64,000 nt of DNA, from NCBI GenBank assembly GCA_963803115.1, contig CAWDLN010000008.1, positions 914,777-978,776 of the forward strand, read 5' to 3'. The translations under genes and the position numbers were made by a program. Source of the DNA: DATBGZ01 sp963803115. Lineage in GTDB: Bacteria; Actinomycetota; Actinomycetes; Mycobacteriales; Micromonosporaceae. Below are positions 31,752 to 41,081 of the stretch, piece by piece (the stretch's first letter is position 1; every line of letters begins with the position of its first letter). The notes beneath the pieces were generated by a model. It searched no databases. It worked only from the letters and a program-made list of their open reading frames with translations, and was not told the origin of the DNA.

Positions 31752-33305
31752 ATGTCCAAGTTCAACAAGCGGTTCGCGAAGGTCGCGACCCGGTCCGCCA
31801 TTGTCAGCCCGCGCACGCCTGCGGGCCTCACGCACGAGGGTGCGCCGGGCTACGCCCGCGACGCCAAGAGTGAGCTGTTCGTGCTCGCCGTGGCCACCAT
31901 GGTCGGCGAGGACACGTTCTACGAGGACGCCGCCGTGCGGGACGAGCGCTACGAGGCGCTCGTCGCGCAGGTCGCCGTCGACGATCCACAGTGGATCGTC
32001 TCGTTCATCGGCTGGCTGCGGACCGGCGCCAACATGCGGTCCGCATCGCTGGTGGCGGCCCTGCAGGCGGCCAAGGCCATGGTCATGGCCGGTCTTCCGG
32101 GTTCACGGCAGATGGTCGCCGCGACGCTGCAGCGGGCCGACGAGCCCGGCGAGGCGCTGGCGTACTGGATGCAGCGATACGGTCGCGCGATTCCGAAGCC
32201 GGTCAAGCGCGGCATCGCCGACGCGACCCGTCGCCTGTACACGGAGTTCGCCCTACTGCGCTACGACACCGCTGGCGTGGGCTTCCGGTTCGGCGACGTC
32301 GTCGACCTGACCCACCCGGTTCCCACTGCTGCGTGGCAGGGTGACCTCTACGCGTGGTCGCTGGCTCGCCGGCACAAGCGGGAGCAGGCGTGCCCAACGT
32401 CCCTGACGATGTGCATCGCCAACGCCCGGCTGCGGGCCGAGGCGGCGGAGAACCCACGGGTGCTGCTCGACGTGCAGGCTCTGCGCGCCGCCGGCATGAC
32501 GTGGGAGGACGCACTGTCGCTGGCGGGGTCTACTGTGGACAAGGCTCAGCTGTGGACGGCGCTGATTCCGACGATGGGTTACATGGCACTGCTTCGTAAC
32601 CTGCGCAACTTCGACGATGCCGGCGTATCCGACGCCGTCGCGGAGCAGGTCGCGAAGCGGCTGGCCGACCCGGAGCAGGTCGCGGTATCGCGGCAGTTTC
32701 CATTCCGGTTCCTGGCCGCCTACCGGGCGACGCGGTCGCTGCGATGGGCGCAGGCGCTCGAGCGGGCGCTGCACGCGTCGCTGGCGAACGTACCGGCGCT
32801 AACCGGTAACACCCTGATCCTGGTTGACCTGTCCGGCTCAATGGACTCGTCAACGGGTGGCCGGCAGTCGGACCTCACCCGGGCCGACGCCGCGAAGGTG
32901 TTCGGTTCCGCGCTGGCGCTGCGCACCAACCCGACGCTCGTGTGGTTCGATACGAACTCGGGGCGGGTCGCCGTACCCAAGGGCGTTTCGCTGCTCAAGC
33001 TCGTGGACTCGTTCCCGCGGGCCGGCGGCGGTACCCAGACCGCGCAGGCCGTGCGCCGGTGGTACGCCGGTCACGACCGGGTCGTCATCATCACCGACGA
33101 GCAGGCGCACTACACGGGCGACGCGAACGTGGCCGCCGGCGTGCCGGACCACGTGCCCGTCTACACGTGGAACCTCGGCGGCTACCGGTTCGGCCACGCG
33201 CCGTCGGGCCTGGGCACGCGGCACACGTTCGGTGGCCTGACCGACCAGGGCTTCCAGGCCATCCCGCTCCTGGAGCGCGGCGAGTCCACCACCTGGCCGT
33301 TCTAG
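31752..33305 (+). CDS. Ro60-type TROVE-domain RNA-binding protein
   Basis: A 517-residue Ro60/Rsr orthologue. The TROVE domain (about residues 10-350) forms a HEAT-repeat ring that binds the 3' ends of misfolded RNAs and Y RNA. Seen are ELFVLAVATMVGEDTFYED, WIVSFIGWLRTGANMRSASLV and MGYMALLRNLRNFDDAGV. The C-terminal vWA-like domain starts with the MIDAS motif DLSGSMDSS at residue 359 and has VVIITDEQ later. In bacteria Ro60 works with Y RNAs, often with RNA ligase or polynucleotide phosphorylase, in RNA quality control and stress. The gene is preceded by a four-copy Y-RNA-like array, which strongly supports an intact RNP system. The protein ends SGLGTRHTFGGLTDQGFQ...WPF. Confidence 0.95.
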   Translation: MSKFNKRFAKVATRSAIVSPRTPAGLTHEGAPGYARDAKSELFVLAVATMVGEDTFYEDAAVRDERYEALVAQVAVDDPQWIVSFIGWLRTGANMRSASLVAALQAAKAMVMAGLPGSRQMVAATLQRADEPGEALAYWMQRYGRAIPKPVKRGIADATRRLYTEFALLRYDTAGVGFRFGDVVDLTHPVPTAAWQGDLYAWSLARRHKREQACPTSLTMCIANARLRAEAAENPRVLLDVQALRAAGMTWEDALSLAGSTVDKAQLWTALIPTMGYMALLRNLRNFDDAGVSDAVAEQVAKRLADPEQVAVSRQFPFRFLAAYRATRSLRWAQALERALHASLANVPALTGNTLILVDLSGSMDSSTGGRQSDLTRADAAKVFGSALALRTNPTLVWFDTNSGRVAVPKGVSLLKLVDSFPRAGGGTQTAQAVRRWYAGHDRVVIITDEQAHYTGDANVAAGVPDHVPVYTWNLGGYRFGHAPSGLGTRHTFGGLTDQGFQAIPLLERGESTTWPF

Positions 33306-33417
33306 CCCTTGCCCACCGGTGGGGATGCGTACTGTCATTGCGCATCCCCGCCGGCGAGTCCATCCCGAAACTGACCCTGCACCCTTCGCTCAACAAGGCA
33401 CTGTCAGCTCTGGGTCG

Positions 33418-34933
33418 TCACGAGGCGGGGCAGCGGAGATCCTTGGCCGGAATGGTCAGGTCGATGAGGTAGTTGTCGACCGCCCGGCGGATGCAGCTTG
33501 TCTCTGGATAGGCGGTGTGACCCTCGCCCTCCCAGGTCACGACCTGCCCCACGCCGAGCATGTCGGCGAGCTTCATCGTCGATTCGTACGGCGTCGCCGG
33601 GTCACCGGTCGTGCCGACGACGATGATCGGGGGTGCGCCCGTTGCCGGTCCGACCGGATAGGGGTCCTTTTTGCCCGGCCAAACGGAGCAGTTGAGCAAG
33701 CCCGATCGCCAGCGTCGCACCGAAGAGTCGGGTACTTGGTACGCCATTGCGACTGCAGGCCGCGGATCTCGTCGACCGTCGGGTAGTCGGCGTCGGCGCA
33801 GTTCACTGCGTTGTTGGCGTCGAAGAGATTGCTGTAGTGGCCGTTCTGGTCGCGCTCGGCGTAGCTGTCCGCCATCGCGAAGATCAGGGTTGGATCGCCC
33901 CGGCTCAGGTTGTTGATCGCCGGGCCGACGTATTGCCACGAATCCTGCGAGTACATCGCGAAGATGACACCCCACAGGATCCAGCCCGCGGTGGCCACCC
34001 GGCCGTCGCTGGCCTTGACCGGCGCGGTGCGAGCCTTGTCCAGAGCGGCATTGATCGCACCCTTGGGGTCAGCGGCGATCGGGCAGCGAGCCGTGCTCGT
34101 CTTGCACCATGCGGTGAAGTTGTCCAGTGCCCGCTCGAATCCCATCGCCTGGCCCTCGGATGCCTCCACCGGAGACTGCTGCGGGTCGACCGCCCCGTCG
34201 AGCACGATGGCCCGGACCTTCGTCGGGAAGATCTCGGCGTACACGGCGCCGAGCAGAGTGCCGTACGAATAGCCGAGGTAGGTCAGCTTCTCGTCGCCGA
34301 TCGCGCGCCCGGATCGCGTCCATGTCTCGTGCGGTCTGCTCGGTCGAGAACAGGCGCAGGTCGTCGCCGTACTTGGCGCCGCATCCGTCGCGCCATGCGG
34401 CGGGCGATGTCGACGTTGCCGTCGAACGCCGCCTGGCTGACGGGATCAGGCTCGTAGCCGAAGCTCGCGTCAAGGTCCGCATCGGAGATGCACTTGACGG
34501 GTCGCCGACTTGCCCACACCCGGGGGTCGAACGTAACGACGATCATGTCCTCCATGAGCGCGTCCAGCTTGGGCGCGAGGAACGGGAGGAAGTCGAGGCC
34601 CGAACCGCCCGGGCCGCCGGGGTTGGTCAGCACCGAGCCATTCTTGTCCTTCGCGTCGCCCGTGTACAGTCCGCATCACGGCGATGTCGAAGGTCTTGCC
34701 ATTGTCGGCGTTCGCCCAGTCCTGAGGCACGCGGACCGTGCCGCACTCGACGGTCATTCGAGCGAGGCAGGTCCGGATTGGTTTTGCGGGCGTCGCTGCG
34801 GCAGTCGACCCAGCTCACCGGGTGCGGTCGAGTCGCCCGGCGATGGCGTCGGCGTCGGCGTGTCGGCCGTGCAGCCCGCGACGGCGACCACGACTGACAT
34901 CAGAACGGTAGTGAGCGCAGTGCGTCGACGCAC
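33418..34933 (-). pseudogene. Exported alpha/beta-hydrolase (tripeptidyl aminopeptidase type), frameshifted
   Basis: The GTG start at 34933, with GAGGAGA upstream, gives a lipoprotein signal peptide ending VAVAGC. Recognisable parts then come from alternating frames: SWVDCRSDARKTNPDLP, TVECGTVRVPQDWANADNGKTFDIAVMR, LTNPGGPGGSGLDFLPF, CGAKYGDDLRLFSTEQTARDMDA, YLGYSYGTLLGAVYAEIFPTKVRAIVLDGAVDP (nucleophile serine) and, at the end, a TAP-like C-terminal domain (VGTTGDPATPYESTMKLADML, EGEGHTAYP). About six single-base shifts separate them, with no in-frame stops within each part. It is either a decayed gene or sequence error. The family cleaves N-terminal peptides outside the membrane. Confidence 0.85.
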
Positions 34934-35003
34934 GGAAGTCTCCTCTGTGACCGAGTCGGCCCCACGATACCTTCGCGCCTCTAGCCCGGCGGGGTGGCCA
35001 AGC

Positions 35004-36131
35004 TCAGGGTGATCCGCCGAGGACCTCGTCGACGTCGAAGCGCAGCGGTCGCTCCAGCTGTTCGTACGTGCATGATTCGGGCGTACGGTCAGGGCGCCAA
35101 CGGCGGAACTGCGCGGTGTGCCGGAATCGGTCGCCCTCCATCGCGTCGTAGCCGACCTCGACTACGAGCTCCGGCCGCAGCGGTTCCCAGCTCAGGTCCT
35201 TGCCCCCACTCCACCGGCTGATCCCGCCCGGGACGCGGTGGCCGGCCTGCGCCGCGGCGTCGACCCCATCGAGCCACTCCATCCAGGGATGACCGTCGCG
35301 TGCGCCTTCGCGTAGCGGGGCGAGCTCGTCGAGAAGCTCCTTGCGCCGAGCCGCGCTGAAGCTCGCGCTGACGCCGACGTGGTGCAGTCGACCCTCCTCG
35401 TCGAAGAGACCGAGCAGCAGTGAGCCGATGATGTGGCCCGTCTTGTGGTACCGGAAGCCGGCCACGACACAGTCAGCGGTACGGGCGTGTTTGATCTTGT
35501 ACATGAGGCGCTTGTTCGGCACGTACTTGATGTCGGCCGGCTTCGCGATCAGTCCGTCCAGCCCGGCCCCTTCGAACACCTCGAACCAGCCGCGGGCGGT
35601 GTCGAGGTCGGATGTGGCCGGTGTGACATGCATCGGGGGAACGACTCCGGCGAGAGCGGACTCGAGCTCTTCGCGGCGGCGCTGGTACGGCTGGGACATC
35701 AGGTTCTCGTCGCCGAGCGCGAGAAGGTCGAACGCGACGAAGTCGCACGGGGTCTTGGCGGCGAGCATCGTCACCCGCGAGGCGGCCGGGTGGATGCGCT
35801 GCTGCAGCAGTTCGAAGTCCAGCCGCGGGGTGTGCCCCTCGTCGCGGCGGATCAGGACCACCTCGCCGTCGACCACGCATCGGGGCGGCAGCTGGGACAG
35901 CGCCTGCTCCACGACCTCGGGGAAGTACCGGGTCATCGTCTTGCCGCCGCGGCTCACCAACTCGACCGAGTCGCCGTCACGGAAAACGATCGTCCGGAAG
36001 CCGTCCCACTTCGGCTCATAGCTCATGCCGGGGGCACTGGGAATCTCGGGCACGCTGTTGGCGAGCATGGGCTCGACGGGAGGCATCACGGGCAGGTCCA
36101 CGACCCCGAGTCTGCCACCGAGCTCCGACAT
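35004..36131 (-). CDS. ATP-dependent DNA ligase (LigC-like)
   Basis: A 375-residue ligase. The adenylation motif I EPKWDGFR has the nucleophile at Lys41. Further motifs seen are VELVSRGGKTMTRYFPEV (motif Ia), VDGEVVLIR (III), DFVAFDLLAL (IIIa), GLIAKPAD (IV) and KIKHARTADCVVAGF (V), followed by an OB-fold. The size and lack of extra domains match the small LigC type of actinobacteria, thought to act in repair rather than replication. It lies just downstream of a hydrolase gene on the same strand. Confidence 0.92.
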   Translation of the reverse strand: MSELGGRLGVVDLPVMPPVEPMLANSVPEIPSAPGMSYEPKWDGFRTIVFRDGDSVELVSRGGKTMTRYFPEVVEQALSQLPPRCVVDGEVVLIRRDEGHTPRLDFELLQQRIHPAASRVTMLAAKTPCDFVAFDLLALGDENLMSQPYQRRREELESALAGVVPPMHVTPATSDLDTARGWFEVFEGAGLDGLIAKPADIKYVPNKRLMYKIKHARTADCVVAGFRYHKTGHIIGSLLLGLFDEEGRLHHVGVSASFSAARRKELLDELAPLREGARDGHPWMEWLDGVDAAAQAGHRVPGGISRWSGGKDLSWEPLRPELVVEVGYDAMEGDRFRHTAQFRRWRPDRTPESCTYEQLERPLRFDVDEVLGGSP

Positions 36132-36137
36132 AGGGGA

Positions 36138-36872
36138 TCAGGCCGCGGCGCTGTCGAGGATTTCGGCGAGCTCGCCCGGTCGGCTCAGCATTGGCCAGTG
36201 CCACGTCGGCAGCTCCACGAAGCGCCATGAGTCGCCAGCCATGTGGCGGGCGACCGGCATGGCCGCCGCCATCTGCTCGACCTGAGCCACCGTGAAGCTC
36301 GACAACACGCCGAGCCGAGGTATCGACTCCCAGCGGCCGCTCAGCCGGGCCGGGCTGGTCGCGGTCGCGTACGGCTGGTCCACGCTGCGGTCGGCCAGCA
36401 GCGAGACCGTCGAATCGTCCACATCGGACGCTCCCGCCGCGAACTCCTTCCAAGGCGGTGGCGGCAGGCGCCAGCCATCACCGATCTCGGCTACCATCGC
36501 AGCCGTCCGCTCCCGCTCCTCGGGCGGGCCGAACTCGACCTGTGCGACTCCGTCGGGGAGCGGGCCGGTGTCCACGTACACGAGTTGGGCCACCCGGTCG
36601 GGGCTCCGGTCCGCCGCGCCCGTCACGACAAGACCGGCATAGCTGTGTCCGACCAGCACCACGTCGCGCAGGTCTTCATACCGGAGCAGGTTGACCACAT
36701 CAGTCACATGCGTCTCGAGATCTATGTCCGGGCGGGCCAGGTGAGCCCGCTCGCCCAGCCCAGTCAGGCTCAGCGAATACACCTCGTGACCCCGCCCGCG
36801 CAGGTCGTCGGCCACCGCGCGCCAGGCCCACGCGCCGAGCCAGAATCCCGGAACCAGTACATAAGTCGCCAT
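36138..36872 (-). CDS. Alpha/beta-hydrolase
   Basis: A 244-residue soluble hydrolase without signal peptide. It has the oxyanion-region motif VLVPGFWLGAWAWR, the nucleophile elbow GHSYAG and a C-terminal histidine in WHWPML. Relatives are often labelled esterase or salicylate esterase-like; the substrate is unknown. It ends six bases before the ligase gene and shares its upstream region with the divergent VOC gene. Confidence 0.88.
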   Translation of the reverse strand: MATYVLVPGFWLGAWAWRAVADDLRGRGHEVYSLSLTGLGERAHLARPDIDLETHVTDVVNLLRYEDLRDVVLVGHSYAGLVVTGAADRSPDRVAQLVYVDTGPLPDGVAQVEFGPPEERERTAAMVAEIGDGWRLPPPPWKEFAAGASDVDDSTVSLLADRSVDQPYATATSPARLSGRWESIPRLGVLSSFTVAQVEQMAAAMPVARHMAGDSWRFVELPTWHWPMLSRPGELAEILDSAAA

Positions 36873-37019
36873 GCCGCGAGGCTATGCCGAGGGTGTGACG
36901 ATTCCGCCACGGCCACGTGCACATTCCACATTGGACTGATTGGTGACTGGTGGGGAGGCGGTCTGATCGATGCGTGGGTACGATCACGACATCGGGTGTC
37001 ATCGAAGGAGATGATCGGT

Positions 37020-37394
37020 ATGGGTACGCCTCGACTCACCCTGAGCACCGTTGTGCTTGACTGCCAGGACGCGAACGCACTTGCCGACTTCTACCGCCGC
37101 CTCCTCGGGTGGGAGACGACCATCGACGAGCCGGGATGGGTCCTGATGCGTGCGCCCGACGGCGGCACGGGCCTGGCCTTTCAATCCGAGCGGTGGTATG
37201 AGCCTCCGGTGTGGCCGGAGGTCGACGGTCAGCCCGCGAAGATGTTGCATCTCGACATCCGGGTCGACGACCTGGAGGCCGCGGTCGATCACGCCGTCGC
37301 GGCCGGAGCGAGACTCGCCGACCATCAGCCCCAGGAGAATGTTCGCGTGCTGTTCGACCCCGCCGGTCACCCGTTCTGCCTGTTCCTTGACTGA
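37020..37394 (+). CDS. VOC-family (glyoxalase-like) protein
   Basis: A 124-residue protein made of two beta-alpha-beta-beta-beta modules: LSTVVLDCQDANALADFYRRLLGWETT with WVLMRAPDGGTGLAFQ, and KMLHLDIRVDDLEAAVDHAVAAGARL with VRVLFDPAGHPFCLFLD. I chose the ATG at 37020 because AGGAG is nine bases upstream; the ATG at 37011 would abut the Shine-Dalgarno. Members bind metals and act on small molecules or drugs; no specific role can be given. Confidence 0.88.
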   Translation: MGTPRLTLSTVVLDCQDANALADFYRRLLGWETTIDEPGWVLMRAPDGGTGLAFQSERWYEPPVWPEVDGQPAKMLHLDIRVDDLEAAVDHAVAAGARLADHQPQENVRVLFDPAGHPFCLFLD

Positions 37395-37409
37395 GGAACT
37401 CGCGCGGGT

Positions 37410-37964
37410 TCACGACCTGGTCAGGTAGCGCAGAAAGACCGTCCCCTGGTCGAAACGCCGTTCGTCGACCAGCTCGAGGTCCACTCGAACGTGGTCGGCG
37501 AACGCGCGGGTACCGCCGCCCACGACGACCGGAACGATGAACATATGGCACTCGTCGACCAACCCGGCCCGCAACGCATGGGCCGCGAGACCGGGACCGC
37601 CCACACTGATGTCGCTCGCCGCTGATGCCTTCATCTGCCGTACGGTGTCGGGGTCGAAGACCCGTTCGATCCTCGTCCGGGCCGTCGATGCCTTGGTCAA
37701 CGTTGTGGAGTAGACAATCTTGTCGGCCGCCCGCCACAACTGGGCGAAGTCGTTCATCACCGGCTGATCGGCAGTTTCCAACGTCTCCCAAGCCGCCATC
37801 ACGTCGTACATGCGACGTCCGTACAGGTAGATGCCGGCCGATCGTTCAAGGTCGTTGACGAACGCGTGCACCTCCTCATCCGGCGCGGCCCAGTCAAAAA
37901 CGCCGTCCTCATCGGCGATGTAGCCGTCGAGCGACGCGATCGCCGAGTAGATCAACTTGGCCAT
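37410..37964 (-). CDS. Dihydrofolate reductase-fold protein (RibD C-terminal type)
   Basis: A 184-residue protein starting MAKLIYSAIASLDGYIADEDG. It continues with YLYGRRMYDVMAAWE, DISVGGPGLAAHALRAGLVDE and PVVVGGGTRAF, the signatures of the DHFR-like RibD_C family. The start at 37964 follows GGGAGG. These are usually NADPH-binding reductases of unknown substrate, not the folate enzyme. It converges with the VOC gene. Confidence 0.88.
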   Translation of the reverse strand: MAKLIYSAIASLDGYIADEDGVFDWAAPDEEVHAFVNDLERSAGIYLYGRRMYDVMAAWETLETADQPVMNDFAQLWRAADKIVYSTTLTKASTARTRIERVFDPDTVRQMKASAASDISVGGPGLAAHALRAGLVDECHMFIVPVVVGGGTRAFADHVRVDLELVDERRFDQGTVFLRYLTRS

Positions 37965-38047
37965 GCGAACCTCCCGTTGTGATCGTCGCACCTGTCGATT
38001 GCCACTGCCGCCATTCGGTGGCACGACCCGGGAGTAGATTGCCCGCC

Positions 38048-38902
38048 GTGACCACTCGCCTCGCCGGCCACCCGCTCGACATCATGAGCCGGCTATGGAT
38101 GCTCACCACGAGTCGCCGGTTCGACCGCGGCCAGGTCCCGTGGTTGGTCGGACCTCGCGCTCGGGTTGATGTCGTCGGGCACGACTGGGTGGAGCGCTTC
38201 GCGAAGGAACTCGGCGGCTCGACGAGCGAGGGTCCCGATCACGGATTGCTGCCGTCGTTCGCCGCGCTAGCGGGACCGACGTTCGCACCGGATGACGTCG
38301 ACCCCCGTATCGCCGACTTCTACGAACGCACGAGTCGGTGGCGGCTCGACCTCTGGGCGGAGTGGTCGGCGTACGCCTGGCCATTCGGGCGGGCGATCAC
38401 CGCGCTCTGGAGCGAACGTCTAGGTCAGCTCAGTCTGCCGATGCGCCCGCTGGATGTCTCGTTCGGCATGGACAGCCGGGTTGTGCACGTCCACGCGGCC
38501 ACTGGCGAACATGCCGGATCGGCTTGGTTGCGGACGATGCGAAAGACCGGCTCCACCACATACAGCGGGCTCTACGCGACGGCGATGCTGGCCGGCCACG
38601 GGCAACCCAGCGTCCGAGTCGTCTTTCCGCTGCCGCTCGGCTCGGTGCAGGTCTTCCTCCGGCCGTCGGCCGACCGCGACGGCGGGTTCCACCTGCGCTC
38701 GCCGTCCGGGCCATTCGGCGCTGACGGTGCCTACCTTGTCCTGGAGCGGTCGGGTGGCCGGCTCAACGCACGACGCATTCCGATCGCCGAGCACTTCCAT
38801 CTGTACGTCGACAGTGATGGCGATGTCCGCGCCGACCACGCACTCAAGCTCTGGAACATCCCGGCGGTCCGCCTGCACTATCGGATGCGCGCGACGACGT
38901 AG
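38048..38902 (+). CDS. Conserved hypothetical protein
   Basis: A 284-residue cytoplasmic protein, taken from the GTG at 38048. It contains SRRFDRGQVPWLVGPRARVDVVGHDWVERFAKE near the start and FPLPLGSVQVFLRPSADRDGGFHLRSPSG late. It has no membrane segment or signal peptide and no motif I recognise. Codon use and a continuous hydrophobic pattern support a real gene. A later ATG at 38083 is possible. It converges with the glycosylase gene. Confidence 0.7.
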   Translation: MTTRLAGHPLDIMSRLWMLTTSRRFDRGQVPWLVGPRARVDVVGHDWVERFAKELGGSTSEGPDHGLLPSFAALAGPTFAPDDVDPRIADFYERTSRWRLDLWAEWSAYAWPFGRAITALWSERLGQLSLPMRPLDVSFGMDSRVVHVHAATGEHAGSAWLRTMRKTGSTTYSGLYATAMLAGHGQPSVRVVFPLPLGSVQVFLRPSADRDGGFHLRSPSGPFGADGAYLVLERSGGRLNARRIPIAEHFHLYVDSDGDVRADHALKLWNIPAVRLHYRMRATT

Positions 38903-38916
38903 GCGATTCATCCGGG

Positions 38917-40011
38917 TCAATACGCCGCGAACGACCGGATCGGCGTCCTCGGCCCGAATCGCGGCGCGCTGTGGCCGGTGTGTTCGAGTAACCAGCAGAT
39001 CCGGCCACGGTGGCCGCGGAACGGCTCGAGCAGCTCCAGCATCCGGACATCTGCGGGGGAGAGCGCACCGGGTCCGGCGTCGCGCGCGCCGGCGCGGGCC
39101 TCCCCGGCGAGCGCCCACGACACGATGTGAGGGATGTGGTAATCACCGACCGAGACAGCGTCCGCGTCGCCGTAAACCTCCCGCACTACCTCCGCCGCGG
39201 TCCACGCGCCAATGCCCTGGATCGCGGTAAGCCGCCGGGTCGCCTCGACCGCGTCAGCGCTCGACTCGAGCCGAGCGGCCGCGATGGCCGCCCGCAGCAA
39301 GGTGTCGGCCCGGCGCTGCTCCACACCGAACGGATGGAATACCCAGTACGGGGTCGCCGCGACAGCCGCCGGGTCAGGTGGCGAAAGGAGCCCCGGCAAC
39401 GGGCCCGGGGCTGGCTCACGACCGGACTCGCGATGAAAGTGACGGATGGTCGCCGCGTACGCCCGGTACGCCTCCTTACCGGTCACCTTCTGCTCGAAGA
39501 TCGCGCGAACCAGCCGTTGGAACAGCCGCCCGGTGGATGGGAGGCGCAGACCGTGGTGGCGGCGAGCCAGCTCCGCGACGACCGGGTGACGGGCGGCGAC
39601 CTCGGCGAAGCCGGTGAGGTCGTCGCGCAGCCCGGCCACACCATCGGCCTGTGCGAGCACCCAGTCGGCACCGGGCCCATAGCCAGTGGCCACGAGGTCT
39701 CGACCGTCTCGGCGCAGGCTGAGCGTGGCCAACCCGGCCGGAGTCCGGGTGGCCCACCAGTACGCTCCCTGGGCTATCCGTAGGCACGGGTCATGCCGGC
39801 CCATCGGCAGCGCACCGACGGTGCCACCGAAGTCGTACCCGTGGGGCAACGCGAGCCGCCGTGTCTCTGGCGCTCGCTTCGCTCGCGCGGGCGCCGGGGC
39901 TCTTGAGGCCGTGGCCTTCCCTCCTCGCTCCGCTTCCTCGTCGCTGCGCTCCTCGGGCGCTGCGCTCGTCAGTCCAGGCGACGACGCCGCGGCGCCGTCC
40001 TGATCGGTCAT
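38917..40011 (-). CDS. AlkA-like DNA glycosylase (HhH-GPD)
   Basis: A 364-residue protein. The C-terminal two thirds carry IFEQKVTGKEAYRAYAATIRHF, the helix-hairpin-helix LTAIQGIGAWTAAEVVREVYG and the catalytic aspartate in VSVGDYHIPH, as in 3-methyladenine glycosylases that excise alkylated bases. Residues 20-50 are a charged, low-complexity insert that corresponds to an interspersed DNA repeat. It stands after the NurA-like gene on the same strand with a 30-bp gap, so it may be the last gene of the repair cluster. Confidence 0.88.
   Translation of the reverse strand: MTDQDGAAASSPGLTSAAPEERSDEEAERGGKATASRAPAPARAKRAPETRRLALPHGYDFGGTVGALPMGRHDPCLRIAQGAYWWATRTPAGLATLSLRRDGRDLVATGYGPGADWVLAQADGVAGLRDDLTGFAEVAARHPVVAELARRHHGLRLPSTGRLFQRLVRAIFEQKVTGKEAYRAYAATIRHFHRESGREPAPGPLPGLLSPPDPAAVAATPYWVFHPFGVEQRRADTLLRAAIAAARLESSADAVEATRRLTAIQGIGAWTAAEVVREVYGDADAVSVGDYHIPHIVSWALAGEARAGARDAGPGALSPADVRMLELLEPFRGHRGRICWLLEHTGHSAPRFGPRTPIRSFAAY
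39868..39975. repeat. Charged low-complexity repeat inside the glycosylase gene
   Basis: The plus strand shows overlapping copies of CGCTCGCTTCGCTCG / CTCGCTCCGCTTCCTCG / GTCGCTGCGCTCCTCG words, a type of dispersed actinobacterial repeat. It keeps the reading frame and encodes EERSDEEAERGGKATASRAP, so it extended the N-terminus of the protein without breaking it. Boundaries are approximate. Confidence 0.5.
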
Positions 40012-40041
40012 GTCGTCACGGTAGCCCGGCCGCCGCGCCGT

Positions 40042-41076
40042 TCACGCAGCAGCGCGCCGCTTGGCGGCGGCGTTGAGCCCGCGCATGAGTAGCCGCTGGT
40101 CGCCGAGCATCGCGCGGAGCCTTCGCTCCAGGCCCGCGATCGGCGTCAGGTTCTGGGGGGCGCGGGCGTCCTTGTACGGACTTGAGGCGAACCGTGGCAG
40201 CGTCACCGCCGACTGGTCGGCCAAGGCGATCGCCTCGCCTCTTGACAGGTCGGCCGAGCACTCCACCCGCACGACGCCCGCCCACGGTGAGCCGGGCGGA
40301 CCGGGCAGCTTCAGGTACCAGCTGTACCGGTTCCAGTTCGTGCCGAGGAGGAAGACCGGCGTCCGTTGGCCCGCGCCGAGCTGTCCGACCACTGTGGACA
40401 ATTCCGGCTGCAGGTACTGCACCCGATGGGTCTTGACGTACCCGAGCGCGCGAGGGAGTTGGGCTCGCCCGGTCAGTGGGCCGTCGATGACCAACAGGTC
40501 GTCATCGGTGGCGTGCGTGCTCGACAGGGTCTCCGTGGTCGCCCGGGCCAACGCGGACACCTCGATCTCGAGCGCGCGCAAGTGCGGTTGGATCGCGGCC
40601 GAGAGTTGAGCCGGATCGGTCGCCGTAACTCGGTGCACCGGGTAGCGAGCGTTCGCCGCGACGATGTCGCCGGCCTCGACGCTGGGCGTGAAGAAACCAC
40701 GGACGACCCGCGCGTTGGAAACGTCGGCGCTGCCCCGGCGCAGGTCGCACCGGACGACACCGGCCGCGTACGAGGCCGCGAGCCCGCCGTGCAGCGTGCC
40801 GTCGACCTCCTCGACCCAGATCCGGGCGTCGATGCGCCGCACGCCGTCCACGAGCAGAACCGTCCCGGGACCGCGCTGATCGGACGCCGGGTTCAGCGGT
40901 GTCCACGCCGTGGGCTCGCGCTCGATGTCCGCCCGCACCTGCGCTGTGCTCTCGCCGGCTGGCCCGGACTCGGCCGAATCCAACGCGGTGCCGTAGGACG
41001 GATCCCACGCATCGACGTAGATTTTTACCCTGGCGTCGTCTGTCACCCTCGTCCCGTCCGTCGTCGTCGGTGTCAA
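40042..41076 (-). CDS. NurA-domain-like nuclease
   Basis: A 344-residue protein. It has an N-terminal acidic motif (KIYVDAWDPSYGTALD), then VLLVDGVRRIDARIWVEE, LLVIDGPLT, VKTHRVQYLQPE, SWYLKLP and VVRVECSA, in the order expected of the RNase H-like NurA fold, where acidic residues bind manganese. NurA is a 5'-3' nuclease that works with the HerA translocase in DNA end resection. The gene starts five bases after sbcC and stands in the set herA-sbcD-sbcC-nurA, which supports the assignment. I cannot confirm the fold without a profile search. Confidence 0.7.
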   Translation of the reverse strand: MTPTTTDGTRVTDDARVKIYVDAWDPSYGTALDSAESGPAGESTAQVRADIEREPTAWTPLNPASDQRGPGTVLLVDGVRRIDARIWVEEVDGTLHGGLAASYAAGVVRCDLRRGSADVSNARVVRGFFTPSVEAGDIVAANARYPVHRVTATDPAQLSAAIQPHLRALEIEVSALARATTETLSSTHATDDDLLVIDGPLTGRAQLPRALGYVKTHRVQYLQPELSTVVGQLGAGQRTPVFLLGTNWNRYSWYLKLPGPPGSPWAGVVRVECSADLSRGEAIALADQSAVTLPRFASSPYKDARAPQNLTPIAGLERRLRAMLGDQRLLMRGLNAAAKRRAAA

Positions 41077-41081
41077 GGGTC

